In this document: piece after piece, positions 14,245 through 27,695 of the stretch
How the letters are laid out: each line of letters starts with the position of its first letter
How positions within the stretch are numbered: position 1 is the stretch's first letter
DNA from: Rutidosis leptorrhynchoides
Lineage: Eukaryota; Streptophyta; Magnoliopsida; Asterales; Asteraceae
Length of the DNA stretch: 64,000 bases
Assembly (NCBI RefSeq): GCF_046630445.1
Contig: NC_092340.1
Location: forward strand, 20,953,001 to 21,017,000
Reading direction: 5' to 3'
Translations under genes and position numbers: made by a program
The notes under the pieces: model-generated
Databases searched by the model: none
Told to the model about the DNA's origin: nothing
What the model saw: only the letters and a program-made list of their open reading frames with translations

Positions 14245-14623
14245 ATGCACCGAGCAAAACGTTCACCACCTTTCATACGTTCACCACCTGTAACTCGATC
14301 AAGACATCTAGCCAACATTGTTGCCGTTGATTTTTCTTTAGAATCGTCATCAAGTCGACCAAGTACTCTAATTCAAATTTTCGATAATTCATTTTTTGAA
14401 CCCGACCTCACAATTGAGAATCCGGAGAATATTCAAGGACAATTCAGAGATCCTGAACCACTAATCATTCCTCCGGAACCACAAATTACTCATCCAGAGA
14501 TTGTCGAGGAAGAAACCATTAAATCAGAATCCTCGAGTGATTCAGATTCAACAAATTCAATTATGGAAGTAACAGAACCTCTAAGTATGGAAGACCAAAT
14601 GAGAGCCACACGCACGGGCCAAG
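14245..14623 (+). mobile_element. Athila-like gag, N-terminal part
   Basis: An open frame beginning MHRAKRSPPFIRSPP, rich in Pro, Ser and acidic residues, stands where the Athila gag starts. It runs straight into the solo LTR at 14624. The sequence CCAAG at 14619-14623 is the target duplication of that insertion. Fossil. Confidence 0.7.
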
Positions 14624-17600
14624 TGAAATGTCCCGTTCATATTGATTATAAACGTTCCATATTAATTGATTTCGTCACAAGGTTTTGACCTCTATATGAG
14701 ACGTTTTTCAAAGACTGCATTCATTTTTAAAACAACCATAACCTTTATTTTATCGATAAAGGTTTAAAAAGCATTACGTAGATTATCAAATAATGATAAT
14801 CTAAAATATACCGTTTACACACGACCATTACATAATGGTTTACAATATGAATATATTACATCAAAAATAAGTTTCTTGAATGCAGTTTTACATAATATCA
14901 TACAAGCATGGACTCCAAATCTTGTCCTTATTTTAGTATGCAACAGCGGAAGCTCTTAATAGTCACCTGAGAATAAACATGCTTAAAACGTCAACAAAAA
15001 TGTTGGTGAGTTATAGGTTTAACCTATATATTATCAAATCATAATAATAGACCACAAGATTTCATATTTCAATATACATCCCATACATAGAGATAAAATT
15101 CATTCATATGGCGAACACCTGGTAACCGACATTAAAAAGATGCATATAAGAATATCCCCTATCATTCCGGGAAATCCTTCGGACATGATAAAAACGAATT
15201 CGAAGTACTAAAGCATCCGGTACTTTGAATGGGGTTCGTTAGGCCCAATAGATCTATCTTTAAGATTCGCGTCAATTAGTAGATCGGTTTACTAATTCTT
15301 AGGTTACCAAGAAAAAGGGGCATATTCGGCTTCGATCATTCACCCATATAATGTAGTTCAATTACTTGTGTCTATTTTGTAAAACATTTATAAAACGGCA
15401 TGTATTCTCATCCCAAAATATTAGATTTTAAAAATGGGACTATAACTCACTTTCACAGATCTTTACTTCGTCGGGAAGTAAGACTTGGTCACTGGTCGAT
15501 TCACGAACCTATAAAAAATATGTACATATATATCAAAGTATGTTCAAATTATATTTATAACATTTTTAATACATTTTAATGTTTTAAGTTTATTAAGTCA
15601 GCTATCCTCGTTAGTAACCTACAACTAATTGTCCACAATTAGATGTACAGAAATAAATCGATATATATTATCTTGAATCAATCCACGACCCAGTGTATAC
15701 ACGTCTCAGGCTAGATCATAACTCAAAGTATATATATTTTTGGAATCAACCTCAACCCTGTATAGCTAACTCAAACATTACTGCATATAGAGTGTCTATG
15801 GTTGTTCCAAATAATATATATATATATATGGGTCGATATGATATGTCAAAACATTTGCATACGTGTCTATGGTATCTCAAGATTACATAATATATTAGAA
15901 TACATGTATAATACAATATAAGTTAGCTAGGATATGATTAATATAAATTTGTTACCAATTTTCACGTAGCTACAACAAGCAAAAATATCCAATCTTGTTT
16001 TACCCATAACTTCTTCGTTTTAAATCCGTTTTGAGTGTTTCAAGTTGCTATGGTTTCATATTGAACTTAAGTTTATGAATATAAATAGAAAAAGTATAAG
16101 TTTATAATCAAAAATACAGGTTACAAGTCGTTTTTGTAAAGGCAGTCATTTCAGTCGAAAGAACGACGTCTAGATGACCATTTTGGAAAACATACTTCCA
16201 CTTTGAGTTTAACCATGATTTTTGGATATAGTTTCATGTTCATAAGAAAAATCATTTTCCCAGAAGAACAACTTTTAAATCAAAGTTTATCATAGTTTTT
16301 AATTAACTAACCCAAAACAGCCCGCGGTGTTACTGCAACGGCGTATATCCGGTTTTACGTTGTTTTTCGTGTTTTCCGGTTTTAAATCATTAAGTTAGCA
16401 TATCATATAGATATAGAACATGTGTTTAGTTGATTTTAAACATCAAGTTAGAAGGATTAACTTTTGTTTGCGAACAAGTTTAGAATTAACTAAACTATGT
16501 TCTAGTGATTTCAAGTTTAAACCTTCGAATAAGGTAGTTTTATATATATGAATAGAATGATGTTATGAACATCATTACTACCTCAGATTTTGTGGATAAA
16601 TCTACTAGAAATGAGAAAAATAGATCTAGCTTCAAAGGATCCTTGGATGGATTGAAAGTTCTTGAAGCAGAATCATGACACGAAAACAAGTTCAAGTAAG
16701 ATTTCCACTCGAAATAAGATTGTTATAGTTATAGAAATTGAATCAAAGTTTGAATATGAATATTACATTGTATTAGAAAGATATCTTACTGTAAATAAGA
16801 AAGATTTCTTGAGGTTAGATGATCACTTTACAAGATTGGAAGTAAGCTAACAAACTTGGAAGTATTCTTGATTTTATGAAACTAGAACTTATAGAATTTA
16901 TGAAGAACACTTAGAACTTGAAGATAGAACTTGAGAGAGATCAATTTGATGAAGACAATTGAAGAATGAAAGTGTTTGTAGGAGTTTTTGGTCAATGGTA
17001 TATGGATTAGATATAAAGGATGTGTAATTTTGTTTACATGTAAATAAGTCATGAATGTTTACTAATATTTTTGTAATTTTATGAGATATTTCATGCTAGT
17101 TGCCAAATGATGGTTCCCACATGTGTTAGCTGACTCACATGGGCTGCTAAGAGTTGATCATTGGAGTGTATATACCAATAGTACATACATCTAAAAGCTG
17201 TGTATTGTACGAGTACGAATACGGGCGCATACGAGTAGAATTGTTGATGAAACTGAACGAGGATGTAATTGTAAGCATTTTTGTTAAGTAGAAGTATTTT
17301 GATAAGTGTCTTGAAGTCTTTAAAAATTGTATAAATACATATTAAAACACTACATGTATATACATTTTAACTGAGTCGTTAAGTCATCGTTAGTCGTTAC
17401 ATGTAAATGTTGTTTTGAAACCTTTAGGTTAACGATCTTGTTAAATGTTGTTAACCCATTGTTTATTATATCTAAAGAGATGTTAAATTATTACATTATC
17501 ATGATATTATGATATATTAATATATCTTAGTATGATATATTAATATATCTTAGTATGATATATATACAGTTAAATGTTGTTACAACGATAATCGTTACAT

Positions 17601-18098
17601 ATATGTCTCGTTTCGAAATCATTAAGTTAGTAGTCTTGTTTTTACATATGTAGTTCATTGTTAATACACTTAATGATATGTTTAATTATCATTTATCATG
17701 ATTAAACATAGTGTATCAATATCTTAATATGATTCATATGTATTTAGTAAGAAGTTGTTATAACGATAATCGTTATATATATCGTTTCGAGTTTCTTAAT
17801 TCAATAAACTCAATTTTATGTATATAACTCATTGTTAAAATACCTAATGAGATACTTACTTATCATAATATCATGTTAACTATATATATATAATCATATA
17901 TATGTCATCATATAGTTTTTATAAGTTTTAACGTTCGTGAATCACCGGTCAACTTGGGTGATCAATTGTCTATATGAAACCTATTTCAATTAATCAAGTC
18001 TTAACAAGTTTGATTGCTTAACATGTTGGAAACACTTAATCATGTAAATAACAATTTCATTTAATATACATAAACATGAAAAAGTTCGGGTCACTACA
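14624..18098 (-). repeat. Solo LTR (LARD-like family) in the Athila-like gag
   Basis: Begins TGAAATGTCCCG and ends TTCGGGTCACTACA on the plus strand, which are inverted LTR ends of the same broad family as elements A and B. It is flanked by CCAAG on both sides (14619-14623 and 18099-18103), a 5-base target duplication, with no interior: a solo LTR made by LTR-LTR recombination. Length is 3475 bases. It holds the conserved hairpin (14992-15005) and about three diverged tandem copies of a ~175-base unit (17380-17916). Confidence 0.88.
17380..17916. repeat. About three diverged ~175-base tandem units in the solo LTR
   Basis: The units start near 17390, 17571 and 17749. Each runs GTTACA/ATAACGATAATCGTTA, a run like TTAAGT...CTTG, TGTTAA..CACTTAATGATA, then AT-rich sequence. 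The first also has a short internal duplication ending TTAGTATGATATA. Confidence 0.6.
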
Positions 18099-18103
18099 CC
18101 AAG

Positions 18104-19173
18104 GACACGCCATTATTAAACCAGACATTATTGCACCAGATTATGAAATCAAAGGACAAATCCTACACATGGTAACTAATCAATGCCAATATAGTGGTAC
18201 GCCAAAAGAAGATCCAAACGAACATCTTCGAACCTTTAATAGGATCTGTACTCTATTCAAAATCAGAGAAGTTGAGGATGAACAGATCTATCTCATGTTG
18301 TTTCCCTAGACTTTAAAGGGAGAAGCCAAAGATTGGTTAGAATCGTTACCTGAAGGGGCGATTGACACATGGGATGTCTTAGTTGAAAATTTTCTTAAAC
18401 AATTCTTTCCGGCATCTAAAGCCGTGAGACTTAAAGGAGAAATTGTTACGTTCACACAAAAGCCAAACGAAACTCTATATGAAGCGTGGATAAGATTTGA
18501 AAAGTTATTGAGAGGATGTCCTCAGCACAGTTTAGACACTTATCAAATAGTACAAATATTCTACCAAGGTATCGACATTGCTACATGAAAAGACATCGAC
18601 ATAGCAGCTGGTGGTTCCATTATGAAGAAAACCGCAACCGAAGCTCACAAAATTATTGATAACACAGCCTCCCACTCACATGAGTGGCACCAGGAAAAAG
18701 ATATTTTTCATTCATCTAAAGCGGCTAGAGCCGATTCTAGCCATGACTTTGATTCCGTTTCTGCAAAAATAGATGCTTTCGAGAGACGAATGAAAAAGAT
18801 GAATAAATATATTCACGCAATACGAATCAGTTGTGAGCAATGCGGTGGACCACACTTAACGAAAGATTGTCAAATTGAGCAAACGATGGAACAACGAGAG
18901 AATGTTTCCTACATGAACCAAAGGCCGGGAAATAATTATCAAAATAATTATCAACCACCAAGGCCAAACTTCAATCGAAATCAAAACATTCTTTACAATC
19001 CAAATGGACCCAATAATAACTCGTATAACCAACAAGGTCCAAATAACCAACCAACTCAAAACAACATTTTCAATCAACAAAAATCTATCTTGTATAAACC
19101 ATCACAACAAACCGAAGAGAAAAAGCCAAATCTGGAAGAAATGATGGCAAAGCTAATGGGATCTCAAACATAA
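18104..19173 (+). mobile_element. Athila-like gag, main part
   Basis: Contains typical Athila retrotransposon-gag sequence: NEHLRTFNRICTLFKI, then GEAKDWLESLPEG and LKQFFPASKAVRLKGEI (18200-18440). This is followed by a cysteine-histidine stretch (CEQCGGPHLTKDC near 18832) and an Asn/Gln/Pro-rich tail. The family match is clear; the copy is broken in a few places. Confidence 0.85.
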
Positions 19174-19350
19174 TTTATAACATCTCAAACCCAAACGAAT
19201 GAGAGGTTTGATCAATCATTAAGAACTCAACAAGCTTCCATTTTGAATCTAGAAAAACATGCAGGTACTCTTGCTAGCATGATGAGTGAGAGGTAACAAG
19301 GAAAGCTACTGAGTAATACTGAAGTAAATCCTCGGAATGAGAATGTTAAT

Positions 19351-20376
19351 ATGGTTTCAACAAATTCTAAAAAACCAGCTCCAAAAGATGGGAAGGTTTT
19401 CGATGTGAGTAACAATGAAGAAGTTACACCACCACCACCACCCGAGTATGTAAAGCCAGTGGTGGCACCATACAGACCAACCATCCCGTTTCCAAGAAAA
19501 GGAGTTGAGTATGAGCAAGTAATAGGTAATAAAGTTTGTGAGAACTCTGGAAAGAAGAAGAAGAATAAGAAAGTGCAAGAAACAAAAACCGTGAAGATAA
19601 ACCCGGTGAAGACAGTTCCACCAAAACCTCCACCCAGGTTCGGTGATCCGGGTGAATTTATTGTTCCTTGTCTACTTAGTGATTGTGTCATATATGATGC
19701 ACTAGAAGATTTAGGTGCAAATGTGAGTGTTATGCCTCTTTCATTATATAAGAGATTAGGAGAAGGTGAGTTAAGTCCAACAGAGATGAGTGTTCGACTC
19801 TTTGATCAAACCATTAAGCACCCAGTTGGAATTGCTGACAACCTACCCGTTCAAGTGGGTAATTTAACCTTTTTAGTCGAATTTATTGTCATTGACATAG
19901 AAGAAGACTCAAACATTCCTCTAATTCTAGGTCGACCATTCTTAGCGTCCACTGGGGCGTTATTTGATGTAAGAGAGGGTAGAATGACACTTAGTAATGA
20001 TGAAAAATCAATCACCTTTGTGAGTCGAAAGTCTAAATCTCCACCAACCAAAACCGTTGAACCAACAAAAATGATTGGTAAGAACCATGTTGTTTTACCA
20101 ACTCCAACGGTAGTGTTTAACAATAATAAAACGCCTAAGTGTGGGGAAGATGAAGTAAAACCTAAGGATGACCTGATAACAAAGAACCCCGTTGTTGATA
20201 CAAAACTAAATGTCCCCGTTATTAATAGTTCAATGAAGAAACTTATTAAACGGATTCGCGATGCTAGAGCCAAGGGGAACTTTAAGTTATGTAACCGGTT
20301 AGTATCCAATCTATCACCTAAAGAAAAGGCAAAACTAGTTGAATTTGTGGATATTACACAGGAATCCGACCAATGA
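19351..20376 (+). mobile_element. Athila-like protease region
   Basis: The 341-residue open frame has a Pro/Lys-rich linker followed by an aspartic-protease-type domain: LEDLGANVSVMPLSLYKRLG (about residues 118-137) and LILGRPFLAST (about 191-201). DLGA takes the place of the usual DTGA/DSGA, as is common in Athila proteases. The frame ends at 20376 and nothing recognisable as reverse transcriptase follows. Fossil. Confidence 0.85.
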
Positions 20377-21018
20377 CTTAAAGCAAAAGTCACAGATATG
20401 CAAGTTGATTATGGTCCAAGAGAAATTGACGATGATGTTAATCACAATTTCAAAACCATAGCTACCTAAGTGTGGAGAGATTCAAATGTTCTAAAAAGAA
20501 ATAATGTTGTCTAGAGTTATTTATTCTGTTCTCTTGTAGTTTCGAGAATGGAATTCGATTGGTCTTTTTCGCTAGCAGACACTAAAGAACTAGTTTTCTT
20601 CCCCCCATTCTGAATTTTATTTTGTTTTGTAGGTTTTGTATGAAATTAATATGCATTTTAAATTTAAGTTTTGTGTGAATTTAAAAACAAAAAATTACTT
20701 TATTTCATTAAGTTTATAAAATGATTTCTAAAAATTCATCGTAAGTTGAAGACTAGGTCATGGAACCGAAATTGCTTTACCCGAGGGCGGGGCGACAAAT
20801 TTTGTTATCATTATTTTTAATATTATTGATCTAAAGTATACCAAAAAAAAAAAATTTAAAAAAACCCAAAAATCTTTGCTTTTAAAACAATCGCTTTAAA
20901 AACGACAAATTTTAAATTTTGTCGAGGGACGGACTAGGTAAACATACCGAAACTACCTAAAGTAAAAGGAAACAAAATTTTAAAAAATTATACATTTAAA
21001 TTGTTTTAATAAATAAAG

Positions 21019-21101
<83 letters not shown>

Positions 21102-22928
21102 TATATAATATATATATATATTATATATGTTTGTAGTTTATGTATAAAACAGGATAAAACAGCGCACTTTCAAAGAATGGCATTAAAGTTTAGCAAAAGC
21201 TACTAATTTTGACGACAAGACGCAAAATATCAAATGTGATATAAAATAATATGTTTGCAAACTCGGTATTTTTAATCACTTTTCTACACTAATCACCCTC
21301 ATGAATTTATAATTATAGTCTGATTTCATGCAAATGAGGGCATTGCATGATCTCAAGTATGGGGAAGGGTTATAAATTCTCTCGGGATTACACTTGGTTT
21401 AATTGCCAAATTTAGTGAAAATTTTAAAAAATTTCAACTAAATGAACTCAAAATCATGTTTATACATATTTATGAACGATAAAACTAGGTTGTAATACCG
21501 AAATTATTATTACCTCGGAGAGAACATAAATGGAGAAACAACCCAAAACGTTAGAATTCATTTAAAATGGAATAGAGGAGAATAAAAAGGCAAAGAAAAA
21601 AAAATAAAAGCTAAGTGTGGGAAGAATTTACCAAGTTATTTAAAACACATATCACATATGTTTGTACAAGATTATTGCAGGTACTTTTGTTTTGGACTAT
21701 TTTAATCAGTGTTACCTAACTTATTGTAATATATTTGAAAGAAAGATGGATCTGCACGATGAATCAATTCCATCATTAAAAGGAAGTAAAGTCTTCCAAA
21801 AAAGACACGTGCTTCTTGATTTAGGTCAGGAAGTTGTCGTCCAGACCAGCTGTAGGTTGACGAAAAATCTAGAAAAGTCATCTCTAAAATCAACAGGAAA
21901 TCCACGGACCTCAGCATCAAACAGGGTCGCCAAGTGGTCAGACTTATCCTAACCATAAGAGGATCTGTCTCGTAAAATGGGGAGGGCACCGTGCAAATTA
22001 GCTTGATAAGACTAATGAATCAGACCCCCAGAAAGGATAATCTCCTTAAAGATTAAAAATAAGCTTTTAAGCCTGATATTACTTAATCCCTGAGATTGAC
22101 TTTAAAGATTGAGAATTACAAACTCATGGAATTCAATGATATCTAAACTCGAGCTTGAACGAGAAAATATTTTGATCAAAATTACAAACCGATTTGTTTT
22201 CTGAAAACCCATTTTCAATGCGTTCATTACCATTGAACGTAAAATCCTAAGAATTCACCGGAATTCATTAGGTCACCTGAACCAAATCAGGTGTCAACCG
22301 TAAGAACGGTGGTTGCATGGCATGGTCGAAGACAGGACCTGTGTGCCAGACCAAAAAATTATAGGGTGATCTTTACTATTGCTCCTACAAAGGATAGTAA
22401 TTGTATCCGACACGTTTTAGACCATGAACATCTGCATGTCATTAGACATTGCCTTAACGGTTGCTTGTTCAATGCTTTCCTTTACAACTGGACGGTAGTT
22501 TACCGAAAGGTAATATACGGGGCAAGTATACTGGAAGTGTGCTTTCCTAATACAAGGATTAGCAAGTGGGTGACACAAAATCGCAAGTTTTGAACTAAAA
22601 TTTTAAAATCTGAAACCCACAAAACCCACAAAAATAATTTGCAAACACCGGTGAAGGGTTATTCCGGAAAACTTATCTAGGGTAAAAGCTATAATGAATT
22701 TTCAAAAGATCAAATATTTTCATAAAGATCCAATTTCCTTAAAGGATCTAACTTTTCATAGTCATGTGGGACTGTAAACCACATCGTTACTATCATTGTT
22801 CATACCGCCGCATCAAAATCACTGATGTATAAAGTGTGAGAATAAAAAAAAGTGATTCGAGTGAAGTGTGATTTAATTTCAAGTTCTGTATTGCTTGAGG
22901 ACAAGCAACGTTCAAGTGTGGGGATATT
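20377..22928 (+). other. Non-coding 3' interior of the Athila-like element
   Basis: No pol domain is visible. Several short tracts like AAGTGTGGG, a (TA)n run at 21023-21128 and a final purine tract (CAAGTGTGGGGATATT near 22913-22928) lie just before the 3' LTR. Small open frames at 21662-21952 and 22291-22593 resemble nothing I recognise and lack supporting context. Confidence 0.6.
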
Positions 22929-23525
22929 TGATAGTGCTCTAAATGAACATATATTTAGTATCAATATCCTTCCAATAGGTAAAGCTTTTAGTTTCAATTG
23001 TTCTATTTTTATGTAATATTTGTTTAATTAAATAAATGCGAAGACAAAAGAAGAAAATGACGATTTGAAGATGCAAATGACCAAAAAGCTCAAATGTACA
23101 AGATATAATTCAAGTGGTTCAATTTAATGATAAGAAACGTCTAAATGTTACAAGAGTACGAGCCGCGAAACGCAAAGTACACGATATTAAATAGTACGAA
23201 AGGACGTTGGAAAATCCGAAACCGGGACATGAACCAACTATCAACGCGCGACGCAACGGAGCTAAAATTACAAGTCAACTATGCACATAAATATAATATA
23301 ATATATAAATAATTCTTAAAATTATATATATTATATTATCTATTAAAAACCGTCGGCAAACTAGAAAACAAAGTTATGTGAGCTGGATCAGAGGGCCATG
23401 CGATCGCATGGCCTGGAGGCACAATTTCCATGCGATCGCATGGCAGCAGTTTGCTGGCCAGGTCCTATAAATTCAGCATTTTTCGACGAGTAAAACACAT
23501 CTTTTTCTTTTCCTTCTCTGTAAGA

Positions 23526-23611
<86 letters not shown>

Positions 23612-24859
23612 AAAGTTTAATTTAAGTTTAATAATAATTGGGTAATTGTAAGAAATGTTTTAAGGTTTTGTAAGTCGGAACTCTGTCCGTGTAACGCTAC
23701 ACGATTAATCACCATTGTAAGCTATGTTCTTCCTTTTTAAATTAATGTCTCGTAACTAAGTTAATATTATGCTTATTTGAGCTGAAGTAATCACGATGTT
23801 AGACTAAATATTATGACGGGGTTATTAGATTTTTTACCATAATTAAGGTTTGGACAAAAGACCGACACTTGTGGAAATTGGACTATTGACTATTAATAGA
23901 TAGGGGGTATTGTCTAATCGAATGACAACTCATTGGAACCTGTCGAACCTATCTTCAAATTAGTTAATCTAATAATTATTAAAATGATTATGTATGTTCT
24001 ACTTTGTTACGTTTATACGACATCTTTTACGATCATTTAATTAATTATTCGGGTTGGGTAATTGATTATTCATTCTGATCAAGTGGGTAAATTAATATTC
24101 ATATCTCATTAAAACAGGGGTGGATTACATACAAGGATAATTGATGTAATTGTTAACAAAGTATTAAAACCTTGGATTACACGCAGTCGATAACCTGGTG
24201 TAATTATTAACAAAGTATTAAAACCTTGTTACAGTTCGAATCCCTAATTAGTTGAAATATTTGACTTCGGGAATAAGGTTAATTTGACGAGCATTTTATA
24301 ATTATGACCGATGGACTATTATGGACAAAAACCAGATAGGTATCAAATAAATCCAGGACAAAGGACAATTAACCCAGATAAATAAATTAAAATCAAAACG
24401 TCAAACATCATGATTACGGAAGTTTAAATAAGCATAATACTTTTATTTCATATTACATCGTACCTTTATTTACTGTTATTTTAATTACTGCAATTTACTT
24501 TATCGCAATTTAAATTATGTCATTTATATTATCCTCATTTATCTTTACGCTTAAAATATAAAATCGACAAACCGGTCATTAAATGGTAAAAACCCCCTTT
24601 TATAATAATATTACTATATATAATTATATATATTTTATATAAATATAGTTGTAAAAAAAATATAGTGTTAAACTCAGCTAGCTCCCTGTGGAACGAACCG
24701 GACTTACTAAAAACTACACTACTCTACGATTAGGTACACTGCCTATAAGTGTTGTAGCAAGGTTTAAGTATATCCCATCCGTAAATTAATTAAAACTTGT
24801 ATCATATTTTATTTCGTAGTAAAAATATAACTATTTCGTATACACCGCTGCACACATCA
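22929..24859 (+). repeat. 3' LTR of the Athila-like element
   Basis: Starts TGATAGTGCTCT after the purine tract and ends CCGCTGCACACATCA, identical to the 15-base remnant at 12859-12873. Length is 1931 bases. It contains two CpG palindromes (23394-23413 and 23428-23443), a TATA box (TATAAAT, 23466) and a (TA)n run (23529-23607). Confidence 0.85.
23394..23472 (+). promoter_or_regulatory. Paired palindromes plus TATA box in Athila-like LTR
   Basis: GGCCATGCGATCGCATGGCC is a perfect 20-base palindrome at 23394-23413. CCATGCGATCGCATGG follows at 23428-23443. TATAAAT begins at 23466, about 23 bases further on. The placement suggests a promoter-proximal protein site; function is inferred. Confidence 0.6.
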
Positions 24860-25246
24860 GTAACCTTGTGGTTCAATACAAAATACTTACTAAACCTATG
24901 ATTTCACCAACGTTTTCGTTGACAGATTCTCTATGTTTTTCTCAGGTCTTGAATGCTTAGTGATACATGCTTCCGCTCACTCTTTTGATACTTGCTTGGA
25001 TGTCGAGTATACATGCATACATGGAGCGTCTTTTGACTTTACTTTAAATCGTGTCGCATGTGTTTCATGTGTATTTTAAACATTGTAATGTAACTATCCT
25101 TTGAACTACTTTTGTAAACTTGAAACATCTTTTCATTTGAAATGAATGCGACATATTTTGGTCAAACGTCATTTTAAAGACTTACGACCACGTAACGGGA
25201 CCTAAGTAGACGGCGCCGTCAATGACGATTTTTTCGGGTCGCTACA
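24860..25246 (+). repeat. 5' LTR of element C, 3' part
   Basis: Matches 40587-40971 at all but about seven positions and ends TCGGGTCGCTACA. It contains the hairpin CAACGTTTTCGTTG (24908-24921). The proximal part was separated by the Athila-like insertion and is not in the window. Confidence 0.88.
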
Positions 25247-25662
25247 GATGGTATCACAGCGTTGGTTGTATGGATTTAGAGTTCATTGGTGTCGATCCCG
25301 AGTCATAGGGTACATTAGTGAGTCTAGACTACAACCGGCATATATAGGAATTACTTGACTACTTGTGCATTTATACTCGAACGTTTCTATTCATATCTAA
25401 CTCTTATTCCATCTTAATCTCATGTTGTTTAATTTGATTGACATGCCACCTTGACTTTATTAAATAATGTCGAGTGCACATATGAATTAGGGTAATATAA
25501 TTGCCGGGATTATATTACGGTGACTCATATAGACGTTCCGACATTATGACATAAAGAATTTAAGGCGAGTCAAGGAAAATTTTTCTCTTCATCATTATTC
25601 CATATCACGATTAGTATTATTGAGAATACTAATCAACGATATTCTTGTGTCTTGAAGTAACA
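25247..25662 (+). other. Primer site and leader of element C
   Basis: The primer site ATGGTATCACAGCGTTGG (tRNA-Met type) follows the LTR at once. A block CATTAGTGAGTCTAGACT (25313-25330) matches one in the leaders of elements A and B. Confidence 0.75.
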
Positions 25663-26759
25663 ATGCCTCCTCTCCGCGGGCCACGTAATGAGACTTCCGA
25701 ACAATCTCTTCAACGCATGATAGCCACCGCCATAGGTGCGGCTATGGCTAGTCTCTCCTCCGACAACAATGACAACAACCGCAACCACAACCACAACAAT
25801 CATGGAGCCGATAATTCAAATGAGGGATGCTCCTACAAAGCTTTCATGGGATGCAAACCTCACACATTCGATGGGACCGGAGGACCGGTTGCTCTCACTC
25901 GATGGTTCGAGCACACAGAAGCCATTTTTAGCATAAGCGGTTGCCGGGACCAAGACAAGGTCAAATATTCCACCCACACTTTCGCCGGTATCGCTCTCAC
26001 ATGGTGGAATACGTATGTACAATCGGTAGGTACCGATGAAGCCCACACTCTCTCTTGGGCCGACTTAAAGAAAAAGATGATCACCTAATACTTTCCGCGC
26101 GAAGAGACCCGCAAGCTTGAACACGAGCTAAGAACTTTAAAACCGGTCAGGAATGACCTAAAGGCCTATAATCAACGATTTTCCGAGCTAGCCTTGATGT
26201 GCCCAAACCTCGTAACTCCCGAGTCCCTAAGAGTTAAACTTTACATGGATGGTCTCCCTAAGAGCATCAAACACGGGGTAATGTCATCCAAACCCGTTGA
26301 TCATCAAGAGGCTTTGAAGATGGCCCGCCAATTGATCGAAACGGTGGACGAAATTGAAGTGCCGGCACCTAAAGCCGATGATAAGTCAGGTGGCAACAAA
26401 ATAAAATGGGAAGCCCCCCAACCAAGCAACTACAACAACAACCCCGCCAAGAAGCCCTTCACCTCCGACGGCAAGAAAGGTTATGCCGGATACCTACCTT
26501 ATTGTAATGAGTGCTACAAACATCATCTTGGTGAATGTGGCAAATCATTTTGCTTGAAGTGTCAAATAAGTGGCCATATGGCCCACGATTGTAGGAATAC
26601 CGCTCCCGTTGCTCAAAAGGAGCCCAATGCACCAAAGACGGGTGTTTGTTTTGAATGTGGCCAACCGTTCATTTTAGGAATGCGTGCCCAAAGAAGAAAG
26701 CCAACCCCAATGCACGCGGCCGAGCTTTCAACATTAACACTGAGGAAGCCCGAGATGAC
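25663..26759 (+). mobile_element. Gag of element C
   Basis: Reads MPPLRGPRNETSEQ, then a chromovirus-type gag core (HTFDGTGGPVALTRWFEHTE; THTFAGIALTWWNTYV; VKLYMDGLPKSIKHGV) and a zinc knuckle CLKCQISGHMAHDC near 26551-26592. A second cysteine pair follows, and then element D interrupts it at 26760. ATGAC at 26755-26759 is the target duplication of D. Broken. Confidence 0.85.
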
Positions 26760-27246
26760 TGATTGATCCTAAATCAAGTTATTACATAATTAAGGATCGA
26801 GTGCAATAATAAGATGGAGGATGGGATGTTTGATGATTATTTTGGGCCCCGATGATCATCTTTTACTTTAGAAATCAAGTGATCAACCACCCCGACCCGG
26901 TCGTGATTGTTAATTAGCATGATTCACCTTAGCGCGATGTAAAAATCCCTTGGGCAAGATCACAAGTGGAAATCACAAAGGCTCGGGCAAATGGCAGAGA
27001 ATCAACAACCTATAAATGAGAGGCCATGCTCTCTATTTATAGTATTCGAAATATCCGCGGTTTGCGGATTGCTTAACTATCCGCGAAAACTTAGCGGATT
27101 AAACCGCAGTCTTTTGTTAATGTGAGAACATAACTGATGTGCTTAGTTTCAGCGAATATTGCATAACTTTGGATTATAATTCGCGTAATTCTGTCTTTAG
27201 CTCTTGGAAAATAAAATATACATACACAATACTATGTATATGATCA
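26760..27246 (-). repeat. 3' LTR of element D
   Basis: Plus-strand ends TGATTGATCC and GTATATGATCA. It carries TATA-like motifs in both directions: CTATAAATGAG (27010, plus) and the complement of CTATTTATAG (27033, minus). Confidence 0.9.
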
Positions 27247-27540
27247 AGTCCCCCCAGTTTATTATGATACATCTCGCATAGCAGATGTATCATGATAAAC
27301 TCTAAAAATAAAACCATGCTTCCTTAAAATATATTCGCAAGTGATTTTTTAATAATTTTTACCATCGAATTATTACTGTTGATTTTATGAAGTTCAACGC
27401 ATAATTGCAACGGTAACTATCGCAAAACTGTCAAATCAGAAACGCTGTAACGGCTAGAAAGTTACCGTTTACACGTTGCGGTAATTTTAGCCGTTTAAAA
27501 GTAATCATTACTCCTTCGACCTCGTCGCCCTAACTTCAAT

Positions 27541-27548
27541 TATAAATA
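27541..27548 (+). promoter_or_regulatory. TATA box of the antisense gene of element D
   Basis: TATAAATA lies 155 bases upstream of the ATG at 27696, in sequence outside the LTR, followed by a pyrimidine-rich stretch (TTTCTCACTCAATTACG) fit for a transcription start. This suggests that the antisense gene has its own promoter; no transcript evidence is available here. Confidence 0.5.
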
Positions 27549-27695
27549 GCTGAATTACTAGCATAAAAAACTTTACGCTTTCTCACTCAATTACGTGTTC
27601 AATCAAATTCATCTGTTCACATGCGTTTTTTGCAATTAATCAAGTCAACCCTTAATACCTTCAATTCATCATCCGTTTTACTTATCTTACGATAA

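Larger units (their letters stand above)
12859..24859 (+). mobile_element. Athila-like Ty3/gypsy element, gag-protease only, with nested solo LTR
   Basis: Parts in order: the last 15 bases of its 5' LTR (12859-12873); a primer site of the tRNA-Asp type usual for Athila (TTTTTGGCGCCGCTGCTGGG near 12877); a long leader; gag (14245 on, split by a solo LTR at 14624-18098, resuming at 18104); protease (19351-20376); 2.5 kb without pol; a polypurine tract (AAGTGTGGGGAT near 22915); and a complete 3' LTR. Reverse transcriptase, RNase H and integrase are missing, so it is non-autonomous. Broken in a handful of places. It is inserted in the 5' LTR of element C. Confidence 0.85.

Noticed and set aside
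19227-20393. Long minus-strand frames opposite the Athila-like protease
   Set aside because: Shadows of the plus-strand coding frame; no domain and no start context.
22291-22593. 100-residue open frame in the Athila-like 3' interior
   Set aside because: No recognisable domain, and the surrounding region is non-coding; could be chance.
23396-23411. GCGATCGC palindromes as bacterial-type (HIP1-like) or restriction-related sites
   Set aside because: The resemblance is only to a short palindrome; the context is a plant LTR promoter, so a host-factor site is more likely.
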